A stretch of 9,633 nt of DNA. It comes from Methanosarcinaceae archaeon. Its GTDB lineage: Archaea; Halobacteriota; Methanosarcinia; Methanosarcinales; Methanosarcinaceae. This document shows positions 1 through 5,991 of this stretch, one piece after another; the stretch's first letter is position 1, and the number at the start of each line of letters is the position of its first letter. The position numbers and the translations under genes were made by a program. The notes beneath the pieces are model-generated. The model did not search any database and was not told the DNA's origin. It saw only the letters and a program-made list of their open reading frames with translations. The stretch spans positions 1,787-11,419 of the forward strand of contig JAQVBP010000062.1 of the NCBI GenBank assembly GCA_028690255.1, written 5' to 3'.

Positions 1-80
1 TCGATGGTTTTCAATAGTTGTCGATGGTTTTCAATAGTTGTCGATGGTTTTCAATAGTTGTCGATGGTTTTCAATTTTTG
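1..80. repeat. 20-bp tandem repeat, truncated by the window edge
   Basis: Three identical copies of TCGATGGTTTTCAATAGTTG lie head to tail at 1-20, 21-40 and 41-60. A fourth copy at 61-80 differs only near its end (TTTTTG for ATAGTTG-like sequence). The array probably continues to the left. There are no spacers between units, so it is not a CRISPR array. It sits upstream of the SepCysS promoter region and has no coding role that I can see. Confidence 0.95.
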
Positions 81-125
81 TTATCAGGTTTCCCTCTTCC
101 AGGTTTTCCGTCCTTGCTTTTGCAA

Positions 126-138
126 TACGTTTTTATGA
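126..138 (+). promoter_or_regulatory. possible TATA box for the SepCysS gene
   Basis: The stretch CGTTTTTATGATT is the most TATA-like element upstream of the SepCysS gene. A start about 25 nt downstream would fall near 157-160. This leaves a leader of roughly 55 nt before ATG 214 and would leave ATG 154 without a proper leader. The match to the archaeal consensus is weak. Confidence 0.25.
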
Positions 139-213
139 TTGCTCGATGTATGAATGGGTATATTATGCGTGAAATCCGCCAAAAATAAGAGGCATGAGAT
201 AAGGACTAACAAC

Positions 214-1374
214 ATGACACTTGACGATTCATCTCTTCAGAAATTCGGATTTATCAAGCGGGAAACGCTTGGCAGTATAAACATCGATCCCCTCCAGACC
301 GGCGGCATCCTGACGGAAGCTGCCCGGCAGGCTCTTGTGGAATGGGGGGACGGCTACTCGGTCTGCGACTACTGCGGGGGGGTGCTTGACCAGATAAAAA
401 AACCTCCAATACAGGAATTCGTGCATGAGGCCCTTCCGGAGTTTCTGGGCTGTGACGAGGCCAGGGTCACGAACGGGGCCAGAGAGTCCAAGTTTGCTGT
501 CATGCATTCTCTGGGAAAACCCGGGGACTGGGTAGTCTTCGACGGGTTGGCCCATTATTCTTCTTATGTGGGGGCCGAGCGTGCAGGTTTGAACATTAAA
601 GCCGTACCTCATGCAGGAAGTCCTGCATATTACCTGGACCCCGAAGGATACGGGACCGCAATCGAGGAGGTCATCAGGGAAAGCGGAAAACCTCCGGTTA
701 TGGCCCTTCTCACCTATCCGGACGGGAGTTACGGGAACCTTTCGGATGCTAAAAAGATTGCTTCCGTCTGCCACGAGTACGAGGTCCCTGTTCTCCTGAA
801 CGGGGCCTATTCAGTTGGCAGGATGCCCGTAAATGCGAAAGAACTGGGTGTTGATTTCGTTGTGGGTAGCGGGCACAAGTCCATGGCGGCCTCGGGGCCC
901 GTAGGGGTGCTCGGAGTAAGTGAAGAGTATGCTCCGATTGTTTTCAGGAAGTCGCAGTACAACAAGTCCAAGGAAATAGAACTCCTGGGCTGCACCGCAA
1001 GGGGCGCGACGGTAATGACTCTTATGGCCTCTTTTCCGGAAGTTGTGAAGAGGACCCGGAACTGGGACCGGGAAGTCGAAAACGCCCGCTGGTTCTCGGC
1101 CAGACTTGAGGACATGGGCTTTATACAGCACGGGCAAAAGCCCCATTCCCATGACCTGATGTTCTTCGAGGCTCCCAGGCTTTATGAGATTTCTCAGAAG
1201 GTCAAGAAGGGCAGGTACTTCTTCTACAAGGAACTCAAAAAAAGACAGATTCACGGAATCAAGGCAGGCCTGACAAAGTACTTCAAGCTCAGCACCTTCG
1301 GGCTCGGCCGGGAAAAGCTCGGCTTTGTTGCGGACTCGTTTGATGAGATCCTGCAAAAGTACGAAAATATGTAA
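214..1374 (+). CDS. pscS: O-phosphoseryl-tRNA:Cys-tRNA synthase (SepCysS)
   Basis: PLP enzyme that converts phosphoserine charged on tRNA-Cys (made by SepRS) to cysteinyl-tRNA-Cys, the second step of indirect cysteine coding in methanogens. The protein is 386 aa. It carries a fold-type I PLP site, GSGHKSMAASGP, with the Schiff-base lysine at K222. It also has the three cysteines typical of the family, C51 and C54 (CDYC) and C260 (LGC), whose spacing matches the essential cysteines of characterised SepCysS proteins. I chose ATG 214: an AAGGA element lies 8 nt upstream, and family members as I recall them begin MTLDDSSLQK. An in-frame ATG at 154 would add 20 basic residues and has no visible ribosome site. 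Methanosarcina genomes often carry two SepCysS paralogues, and I cannot tell which one this is. It is followed by a terminator-like hairpin and looks monocistronic. Confidence 0.95.
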   Translation: MTLDDSSLQKFGFIKRETLGSINIDPLQTGGILTEAARQALVEWGDGYSVCDYCGGVLDQIKKPPIQEFVHEALPEFLGCDEARVTNGARESKFAVMHSLGKPGDWVVFDGLAHYSSYVGAERAGLNIKAVPHAGSPAYYLDPEGYGTAIEEVIRESGKPPVMALLTYPDGSYGNLSDAKKIASVCHEYEVPVLLNGAYSVGRMPVNAKELGVDFVVGSGHKSMAASGPVGVLGVSEEYAPIVFRKSQYNKSKEIELLGCTARGATVMTLMASFPEVVKRTRNWDREVENARWFSARLEDMGFIQHGQKPHSHDLMFFEAPRLYEISQKVKKGRYFFYKELKKRQIHGIKAGLTKYFKLSTFGLGREKLGFVADSFDEILQKYENM

Positions 1375-1377
1375 AAT

Positions 1378-1425
1378 CCCCGAAAAAGGCCGGGGTCCGG
1401 TAGAGCTGCCCGGCCTCCGGGTTTT
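1378..1425 (+). terminator. GC-rich hairpins plus T-run after the SepCysS gene
   Basis: Two small stems follow the stop codon. CCCCG (1378-1382) pairs with CGGGG (1391-1395), and CCCGG (1409-1413) pairs with CCGGG (1417-1421) around a 3-nt loop. The second stem is followed directly by TTTT. The arrangement resembles an intrinsic terminator. Archaeal termination depends mainly on the T-run, which is short here. Confidence 0.45.
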
Positions 1426-1525
1426 CCAATTTTAGTTAGACTGTCGTTATGGTTACAGGGCCTGAAGTTTTCTGGGTAAATATTTTTTCCCCTGTACGGG
1501 CTAATATCTCCTTTTTAACCGTCAA

Positions 1526-1541
1526 CTATTTAAATAATAAT
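1526..1541 (+). promoter_or_regulatory. TATA box of the tRNA-Trp gene
   Basis: The A/T-rich element CTATTTAAATAATAAT is centred about 33 nt before the tRNA 5' end. A start 25 nt downstream would give a leader of only a few nucleotides, as expected for an archaeal tRNA gene. Confidence 0.5.
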
Positions 1542-1603
1542 ACATATTCTGTTAATCCGATTAGAGGGGCTGTGGCCTAGCCCGGCATGGCGATGGGCTC
1601 CAG

Positions 1604-1727
1604 CGGATAAATGATGAACAACGGGTCTACTGAGCTTCTACCCGACGGGGTGAGGCAGTGAGGAACCGTTGGAGCACTGATATTGTGTTCAAAGAACGTT
1701 TAGCTGTTAAGGCAGCTGTTCGGAGAG
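1604..1727 (+). other. tRNA-Trp intron with canonical bulge-helix-bulge splice motif
   Basis: The splice structure can be drawn completely. Exon CTCC (1598-1601) pairs with intron GGAG (1722-1725) as the central 4-bp helix. It is flanked by 3-nt bulges AG|C (1602-1604) and AG|A (1726-1728). One outer helix is the anticodon stem, and the other is GGAT (1605-1608) with GTTC (1718-1721). Cleavage after the second bulge nucleotide on each side gives the exon ends assigned. This is the substrate of the archaeal tRNA splicing endonuclease. The 3' part of the intron holds two further hairpins, GTTC/GAAC (1687-1697) and AGCTG/CAGCT (1702-1717). Confidence 0.93.
1611..1680 (+). ncRNA. intronic box C/D guide RNA for 2'-O-methylation of tRNA-Trp
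   Basis: All four boxes can be placed: C ATGATGA (1611-1617), D' CTGA (1630-1633), C' GTGAGGA (1658-1664, one mismatch) and D CTGA (1677-1680). C to D' and C' to D are each 12 nt, the archaeal spacing. The D guide (1666-1675) pairs with 1597-1606 over 10 bp with one G-U. The fifth nucleotide before box D, G1672, faces C1600, tRNA position 34. The D' guide (1621-1628) pairs with 1726-1733 over 8 bp. The fifth nucleotide before D', G1625, faces C1729, position 39. Positions 34 and 39 are also the targets of the characterised Haloferax tRNA-Trp intron guide. An extra hairpin, TACCC/GGGTG-type (1638-1652 region), lies between D' and C', making that spacer 24 nt. Confidence 0.92.
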
Positions 1728-1769
1728 ACCCGTCGATCGTGAGTTCGAATCTCACCAGCCCCACGTATC

Positions 1770-1784
1770 TTTTTTCTGTTTTTT
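1770..1784 (+). terminator. T-rich terminator of tRNA-Trp
   Basis: Two runs of six T (1770-1775 and 1779-1784) follow the tRNA 3' end by 7 nt. This is the usual archaeal U-rich termination signal. The second run overlaps the start of the 16-bp repeat array. Confidence 0.6.
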
Positions 1785-1859
1785 AATTATGTGGCTTTTT
1801 AATTATGTGGCTTTTTAATTATGTGGCTTTTTAATTATGTGGCTTTTTAATTTTGTAGC
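1780..1859. repeat. 16-bp tandem repeat, five units
   Basis: TTTTTAATTATGTGGC occurs four times without change at 1780-1795, 1796-1811, 1812-1827 and 1828-1843. A fifth copy at 1844-1859 is degenerate (TTTTTAATTTTGTAGC). The perfect identity of four units suggests recent expansion by slippage. Each unit starts with five T, so the array multiplies a U-rich stop signal after the tRNA gene. That role is inference. Confidence 0.95.
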
Positions 1860-2258
1860 CGTGGGTTCCTTCGTTAGATCTTAGTCAGCAGGATTCTCCT
1901 TCTTTACATTTTTCGGCTTTGGAGCTGGGGCGTAGTTCACCCGGGGAAGGCAACGAATAAACTGAGGTTAATAAACTGAGGTTTTAAGAATCATTGTTCA
2001 GAATTTTTTATACCGCAGGCCCTATATAAATTAAATCTAATTTTTAAATATATAATTCCCGTGAATACTGTTTGTGGGAATGCCAAAAATGGATCTCATA
2101 TCCGGCCTCTCCCTTCCTGAAGCCTTTGGTTTTTGAATGAGGCGGTTCCTGCTGTCTGAGTTCATTTTTTAAAACCGGAATGTGGAAGTTTCAGCAGTCA
2201 GAATGGGGGATGCATCAATTGTTTTGGGATAAACAAATTATGATAGGAGTGGGCATGT
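1860..2258. other. intergenic region without a clear gene; leader of the 2259 gene
   Basis: I see no convincing gene in this stretch. It holds a perfect 14-bp direct duplication, AATAAACTGAGGTT, at 1956-1969 and 1970-1983. Two A/T-rich promoter-like blocks follow at 2021-2034 and 2041-2055. Just before the ribosome site of the next gene is a 6-bp inverted repeat, TTGTTT (2219-2224) and AAACAA (2231-2236). If transcription starts about 25 nt after the 2041-2055 block, the next gene has a leader of roughly 180 nt. Confidence 0.6.
2041..2056 (+). promoter_or_regulatory. candidate TATA box for the choice-of-anchor L gene
   Basis: TTTTTAAATATATAAT is a good A/T-rich archaeal TATA match. A second one, CCTATATAAATTAA, lies about 20 nt upstream. 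Either implies a long untranslated leader before GTG 2259. Long leaders are common in Methanosarcina, but the actual start site cannot be fixed from sequence. Confidence 0.35.
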
Positions 2259-4355
2259 GTGAAAAAAATACGAATGTTGGCATTGGCGGGAATTGCGCTC
2301 TTCCTGGCAATCTTAATTGTAAATACGGCATATGCGGATGAACTTGAAAATGGGGACGAAAGGAAAGGAAACACAATCAAAACTCAGTCTCTCCCGGCAG
2401 CGCTTGTAAATGCTGATTCGGAGGGAATAGTGACCGCTGACCTTAATACGGGGATAAGTCCTGAAGACCTTGTATATTCTCTGCTCGGGGGAGGAGTTGT
2501 AGTTTCCAATGTCACTTTTACTGGAGTTAATATCGCAGCCGGAACCTTTAGCGGGGGGGCGGATATAATCGGTTTTGAGGACGGAATAATCCTGAGCACG
2601 GGGAATGTCTCGAATGTGATAGGGCCCAATGAATTTGATGACATTAGTAAGGTAAATGGTTTTCCGGGGGATCCGGACCTGGACGCTTTAATCCCGGCCT
2701 TTTCGACCTTTGATGCTACAGTTCTTGAATTTGATTTTATTCCTGCTGCCCCTATCATACAATTTGAATACGTATTCAGTTCCGATGAGTACAATGAATA
2801 TGTGAATACAGAGTTCAATGATGTTTTCGGCTTTTTCGTCAATGCCGAGAACATAGCTTTGATCCCGGGTACCTCCATCCCCGTTTCCATAAACAATGTC
2901 AATAATGGAAATCCCCTGGGTACGAACTCGAGTAATCCCGATTACTACATAAATAACGACCTGGACGATGGCGGTGGATTAATCAATACCGAAATGGACG
3001 GGCTGACAATAGTCCTGACCGCAACGGCCGATGTAAGCCAGGGGGAGCTTAACCACATAAAGCTGGCTATTGCGGATGCGGGGGACTCTTCTCTGGACTC
3101 CGACGTAATCCTCAGGGCCGAGAGTTTCGTATCTCCCAGACTTATCCTTGAGCCTGCATTTGCGACAAATGAAGTCGGGGAAATCCATACCCTGATAGCC
3201 ACCCTGGTCGATGCGGCAGGGGCTCCGATGGAAGGGGAAACCATAACTTTCAATGTAACCGAAGGTCCTCATGTCGGAGTCCTGGGTACGGATGTAACTG
3301 ATTTCGATGGAATTGCAGTCCTGAACTATACCGTGGAGACGCCTGGAAACGATACCATAGTTGCTACAGGAGGGGGACAGAGCTCAAACAAAGTCACCAA
3401 GAAATGGATCGGGGCCGGGGTGCTTCGGCTTACTCTGGAACCGGAGTCTTCCACAAATGTACCTGGGAGTATTCACACCCTTAAAGCCACCCTGGTCGAT
3501 GCGGCAGGGGCTCCGATAGCCGGGGAAACGATAAATTTCAATGTAACCTCAGGCCCGTATGCCGGTACCCGGGGGACGGGAATAAGCGATGCCAACGGCA
3601 CGGCTTTCTGGTCCTACGGGATAAGTCCGGGTATGGATACCATAGTTGCCACGGGCGGGGGCCAGACTTCAAACGAGGCTTTTAAGACCTGGGAAATGTC
3701 TGCCGGAAACCGGCTTTCTCTTGAGCCCGGCTCATCCGTAAATGCAATTGGAAATTTCCATGTCCTGAGAGCTACTCTCATTGATGAGGATGGAATGCCT
3801 GTGGGAGGAGAGCTGGTTTCCTTCACTGTAATGGATGGGCCTCATCATGGGTTATGGGGTACGGCTTTAAGTGATAGTGAAGGGACAGCTACCTGGTGTT
3901 ACTTCGGGATGAAGCCGGGAAATGATACCATAGTTGCCTTAGGTGGGGAACAGGCCTCTAATAAGGTTTTTAAGACCTGGAAAACTTCTTTGTCCAAGCT
4001 CACCCTGAGTCCCAAATCAGCTACGAATACCGTTGGGGAAAGCCATGCGTTGACAGTCAGGCTTGTTAATGAAACAGGTTCTCCGATAGCAGGGGAGTTG
4101 ATTTCTTTCAACGTTAGCTCCGGCCCTCATGCCGGGACATCAGGTACGGGTATAACCGATAGTAACGGTACCGCCACCTGGAATTACACAGGGGTGGATT
4201 CCGGGAATGATACCATAGTTGCTACAAATGGAAGGGCCGGTTCAAATGAAGTTTTTAAAACCTGGGAGAAGTCCCTGCCTTCCGAATCTTTATCAGAAAT
4301 GGGTGAATATATGAGCAATGTATTCACAAAACTTTTAGCACGGATACATTCTTGA
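2259..4355 (+). CDS. secreted choice-of-anchor L protein with four Ig-like repeats
   Basis: The predicted surface protein has 698 aa. A GTG start is supported by AGGAG at 2245-2249, 9 nt upstream. Residues 1-27 form a signal peptide: KK-R, then a hydrophobic core, then a TAYA-like cleavage site. Residues about 55-290 match the choice-of-anchor L domain, including the STGNV, FEYVFSSDEYNEYV and FNDVFGFFVN signatures. Four Ig-like repeats of about 90 residues follow at roughly 293-383, 389-478, 484-574 and 579-670. Each ends in a version of NDTIVATGGGQ-SN-V-KTW and resembles bacterial Ig-like (Big_1/invasin-type) domains. Many N-x-S/T sites could be glycosylated. The C-terminus (671-698) has no membrane helix, PGF-CTERM or other sorting signal that I recognise, so attachment may be through other surface proteins or the protein may be released. 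Adhesion is an inference from the domains. Confidence 0.88.
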   Translation: MKKIRMLALAGIALFLAILIVNTAYADELENGDERKGNTIKTQSLPAALVNADSEGIVTADLNTGISPEDLVYSLLGGGVVVSNVTFTGVNIAAGTFSGGADIIGFEDGIILSTGNVSNVIGPNEFDDISKVNGFPGDPDLDALIPAFSTFDATVLEFDFIPAAPIIQFEYVFSSDEYNEYVNTEFNDVFGFFVNAENIALIPGTSIPVSINNVNNGNPLGTNSSNPDYYINNDLDDGGGLINTEMDGLTIVLTATADVSQGELNHIKLAIADAGDSSLDSDVILRAESFVSPRLILEPAFATNEVGEIHTLIATLVDAAGAPMEGETITFNVTEGPHVGVLGTDVTDFDGIAVLNYTVETPGNDTIVATGGGQSSNKVTKKWIGAGVLRLTLEPESSTNVPGSIHTLKATLVDAAGAPIAGETINFNVTSGPYAGTRGTGISDANGTAFWSYGISPGMDTIVATGGGQTSNEAFKTWEMSAGNRLSLEPGSSVNAIGNFHVLRATLIDEDGMPVGGELVSFTVMDGPHHGLWGTALSDSEGTATWCYFGMKPGNDTIVALGGEQASNKVFKTWKTSLSKLTLSPKSATNTVGESHALTVRLVNETGSPIAGELISFNVSSGPHAGTSGTGITDSNGTATWNYTGVDSGNDTIVATNGRAGSNEVFKTWEKSLPSESLSEMGEYMSNVFTKLLARIHS
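3135..4268 (+). repeat. four in-frame ~285-bp repeats encoding the Ig-like domains
   Basis: The repeats begin near 3135, 3423, 3708 and 3993. Repeats 1 and 2 share a perfect 32-bp block (3198-3229 and 3486-3517). All four contain the 14-bp string GATACCATAGTTGC, at 3351, 3636, 3925 and 4209. Identity at the DNA level points to duplication and gene conversion within the gene. Confidence 0.85.
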
Positions 4356-4376
4356 AGAATAAAAATTCAACTTACT

Positions 4377-4388
4377 TCTTTTTTATTT
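4377..4388 (+). terminator. T-rich terminator after the choice-of-anchor L gene
   Basis: The stretch TCTTTTTTATTT starts about 22 nt after the stop codon, with six consecutive T. It is a plausible archaeal U-rich terminator. The palindrome at 4392-4409 lies immediately downstream. Confidence 0.45.
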
Positions 4389-4391
4389 TAT

Positions 4392-4409
4392 GATTTTTCC
4401 GGAAAAATC
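4392..4409. repeat. 18-bp perfect palindrome
   Basis: GATTTTTCCGGAAAAATC equals its own reverse complement. It could be the stem of a terminator hairpin or a site for a dimeric DNA-binding protein. Nothing nearby decides between them. Confidence 0.85.
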
Positions 4410-4453
4410 TGTGGGTTCGGCCCGGAGTCATGTTTTCTATATTCGGCAAGTTA

Positions 4454-4745
4454 ACATTAAAATTTGATCTTTTTTATCGAAGGGCCTTCTTGAAATAATT
4501 CTCATAATTAACCATGTTCAGAATGGTTTGATGGACCATTTGTATTTGGTTGGTATTATTTTAACCAATCGAATGGAGCCTTAAGCACCTTTTCTCTATT
4601 TTTTGCTAACTTTTGAAATTTACCTGCAGGTCCACGTAAAAAACCATGGATGAACACGGATAGACGCGGATAGACACGGATTTAGGCCATCCGTATTCAT
4701 CTGAGTTAACCGTGGTTTATCGCTAAAACACATTGAAATTTGATC
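4454..4745. repeat. 16-bp direct repeats flanking a 260-bp intergenic block
   Basis: ACATTAAAATTTGATC (4454-4469) and ACATTGAAATTTGATC (4730-4745) match at 15 of 16 positions in the same orientation. They bracket the cluster of inverted repeats. No transposase or terminal inverted repeat accompanies them. Confidence 0.6.
4641..4718. repeat. imperfect 78-bp hairpin repeat with internal 10-bp tandem units
   Basis: The outer arms AAACCATGG (4641-4649) and CCGTGGTTT (4710-4718) pair with one G-T wobble. The inner arms ATGAACACGGAT (4650-4661) and ATCCGTATTCAT (4689-4700) pair with one mismatch. The left arm runs into tandem GGATAGACRC units (4658-4677). The GC-rich element stands out from the A/T-rich flanks and looks like a dispersed intergenic repeat family rather than a gene. 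Copy number elsewhere cannot be judged from this window. Confidence 0.75.
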
Positions 4746-4958
4746 GTAAAAACATCAACCTATAAACAGTGGACGACCTGTGGCTGAAGGAAGCTTTTAA
4801 TATAAATATCTTAAAATGGATAGAAGGACCTTTAAATGGTATAAAATAAAAAATATGGCTCAGAGGCTCGAAAGCATTTGAAAAGAGGGACCACAAATTA
4901 AAACCACAGCCCCATTCAAATCCGAATCTAATTTTAAATCCATTTCTAAATCTAATGC

Positions 4959-4968
4959 TATATATAAA
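4959..4968 (+). promoter_or_regulatory. TATA box of the PEGA-domain gene
   Basis: TATATATAAA is a strong archaeal TATA element. A start about 25 nt downstream (near 4989) gives a leader of about 20 nt before GTG 5011. A small inverted repeat, AAACC (4966-4970) and GGTTT (4979-4983), overlaps its end. Confidence 0.6.
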
Positions 4969-5010
4969 CCTGAAAAGGGGTTTATACTTAATACAGGGGC
5001 ATTAAGTTCC

Positions 5011-5949
5011 GTGAAACAAAAACTGAAATCCGGAGGGGACCTTAAACTTGTCGTTGTCCTCGTTTTTCTGCTGGCTCTGACAATCCTCTGCACCTGGTCG
5101 GCGGCTGCAGACACGAATGCCAGTGTCCCTGTTTCTGAAAATACCGGATTTGAAAATATCCGTGAAGGAAATGTTAGCGAAGGAGCCGCTGCTGAAGGGG
5201 AAAACCAGACGCTGGAAGCTCTCGGGCAGATTCAAATTTCAACGGTTCCTAACGGCTCCGAGATTTATATAAACGAGGTCTACAGGGGTAAAACCCCTGC
5301 CCTGATTACGGGCATTCCGGCCGGGTATTACGAAATTGTCCTTCGCGGGAACGGCTATGACGATGCTTATGAAAAGGTCCTTGTAAGGCCTGGGGAAACG
5401 GCCGTAATCTTTCGAAACCTGGGCGTGAAAAAAGGAGTTCTCAGCATCGCTTCGGCTCCTTCGGGGGCAAGCATTTACCTTGACGGAAACTATAAAGGAG
5501 TCACCCCATATGTCTTTGAGGCCGAAGTCGGGACTCACACGCTTGAGCTAAAGAAAAACCTGTACGGCACGGTTTCGCAGGAGGTCATCGTGTCCTACGA
5601 AGCCCCTCTCCTGCTGGAGGCAAAACTTCACTTCAATCTGCTGTTTTCCGCTGCGGGGGTGCTTCTTATCCTTTTTTTTATGCTTTTTGCAAAAAAGCAT
5701 CCCGAGGTGCTCAGGGTCAAAATCCCCACAGGCAGCGGCAGATTAAATAAGTCCGGGAAGGGCGCGGGCAGGAAAGAAAAAGGTCTGGGCAAACTTTTCC
5801 GAAAGTATAATCTTAAAAAGAAATTCGGGGCCGGGGCCGGATCTGAATCCGGGCTCGAATCAGGGGCCGAATTCGAGTACCTGGTGGACCTGGACAAACT
5901 CCCGGCCCCGGACTTCAAATACCACAGAGAAAACCAGAAAGGGCGGTAA
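5011..5949 (+). CDS. membrane-anchored protein with two PEGA domains
   Basis: The protein has 312 aa and its enzymatic role, if any, is not recognisable. Residues 11-33 form a signal peptide or first membrane helix ending in AAA. A Ser/Asn/Glu-rich linker follows (about 34-70). Two PEGA domains come next, at about 73-138 (QISTVPNGSEIYINEVYRGK, then TPALITGIPAG) and 142-207 (PSGASIYLDGNYKGVTP). A membrane helix at 210-227 is followed by a basic Gly/Lys-rich tail (228-275) and an acidic end. The predicted topology puts the PEGA domains outside and a charged tail of about 85 residues inside. PEGA domains are typical of surface and S-layer-associated proteins, so a structural or binding role is inferred. 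GTG 5011 is the only reasonable start: it precedes the hydrophobic segment and lies about 20 nt from the predicted transcript start. The ribosome site is weak. Confidence 0.82.
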   Translation: MKQKLKSGGDLKLVVVLVFLLALTILCTWSAAADTNASVPVSENTGFENIREGNVSEGAAAEGENQTLEALGQIQISTVPNGSEIYINEVYRGKTPALITGIPAGYYEIVLRGNGYDDAYEKVLVRPGETAVIFRNLGVKKGVLSIASAPSGASIYLDGNYKGVTPYVFEAEVGTHTLELKKNLYGTVSQEVIVSYEAPLLLEAKLHFNLLFSAAGVLLILFFMLFAKKHPEVLRVKIPTGSGRLNKSGKGAGRKEKGLGKLFRKYNLKKKFGAGAGSESGLESGAEFEYLVDLDKLPAPDFKYHRENQKGR

Positions 5950-5956
5950 AGCCGGG

Positions 5957-5982
5957 AAAAGGGCTGGAAACCCCCTTTTTTT
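5957..5982 (+). terminator. hairpin and T-run between convergent genes
   Basis: AAAAGGG (5957-5963) pairs with CCCTTTT (5973-5979) around a 9-nt loop, and T continues to 5982. The hairpin sits in the 42-bp gap between the convergent PEGA and aminotransferase genes. It is symmetric enough to act on both transcripts. Confidence 0.6.
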
Positions 5983-5991
5983 GTCAGCTTT

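Larger units (their letters stand above)
1566..1763 (+). tRNA. tRNA-Trp (CCA anticodon) with a 124-nt intron
   Basis: The exons are 1566-1603 and 1728-1763 and splice to a 74-nt tRNA. Acceptor stem GGGGCTG (1566-1572) pairs with CAGCCCC (1756-1762), with discriminator A1763 and no encoded CCA tail. The D stem is GCC/GGC (1575-1577, 1589-1591). Anticodon stem ATGGG (1593-1597) pairs with CCCGT (1729-1733), with one U-G pair. The loop reads CU-CCA-G, then A after splicing, so anticodon CCA is at 1600-1602. T stem GTGAG (1739-1743) pairs with CTCAC (1751-1755) around TTCGAAT. The intron lies between positions 37 and 38, the usual archaeal site. The gene has its own TATA box and a T-rich terminator. 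Confidence 0.96.
4356..5010. other. 655-nt A/T-rich intergenic region rich in inverted and direct repeats
   Basis: No coding region is supported here. Contents in order: a T-rich stop signal (4377-4388); an 18-bp perfect palindrome (4392-4409); GAAGG/CCTTC (4479-4489); overlapping inverted repeats AACCAT/ATGGTT (4510-4528) and AATGGT/ACCATT (4522-4540); TTGGTT/AACCAA (4546-4568); a long imperfect hairpin with 10-bp tandem units (4641-4718); a 16-bp near-identical direct repeat (4454-4469 and 4730-4745); several A/T-rich promoter-like blocks; and the promoter of the PEGA gene. Confidence 0.7.

Noticed and set aside
1..80. Possible CRISPR array
   Set aside because: Units are contiguous 20-mers with no variable spacers, and no cas genes are present.
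229..1356. Long minus-strand open frames opposite the SepCysS gene
   Set aside because: They are antisense shadows of a well-conserved gene, with no ribosome sites or family resemblance.
1921..1955. tRNA-like string (GGGGCGTAGTTCACCCGGGG) resembling a tRNA D-arm, possible tRNA remnant
   Set aside because: No matching acceptor, anticodon or T arm could be found downstream, so the resemblance is local.
2080..2172. Two tiny consecutive ORFs (18 and 11 codons) in the leader of the 2259 gene, possible leader peptides
   Set aside because: No clear ribosome site, no recognisable peptide and no attenuator-like structure; ORFs of this length arise by chance.
4522..4568. Overlapping AATGGT/ACCATT and TTGGTT/AACCAA inverted repeats as regulatory sites
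   Set aside because: They are short, lie far from any start codon, and can be expected by chance in A/T-rich DNA; noted only within the intergenic entry.
4918..4957. Imperfect AAATCC/AAATCT repeats upstream of the PEGA promoter as an activator site
   Set aside because: Low-complexity sequence with irregular spacing; no symmetry or known site.
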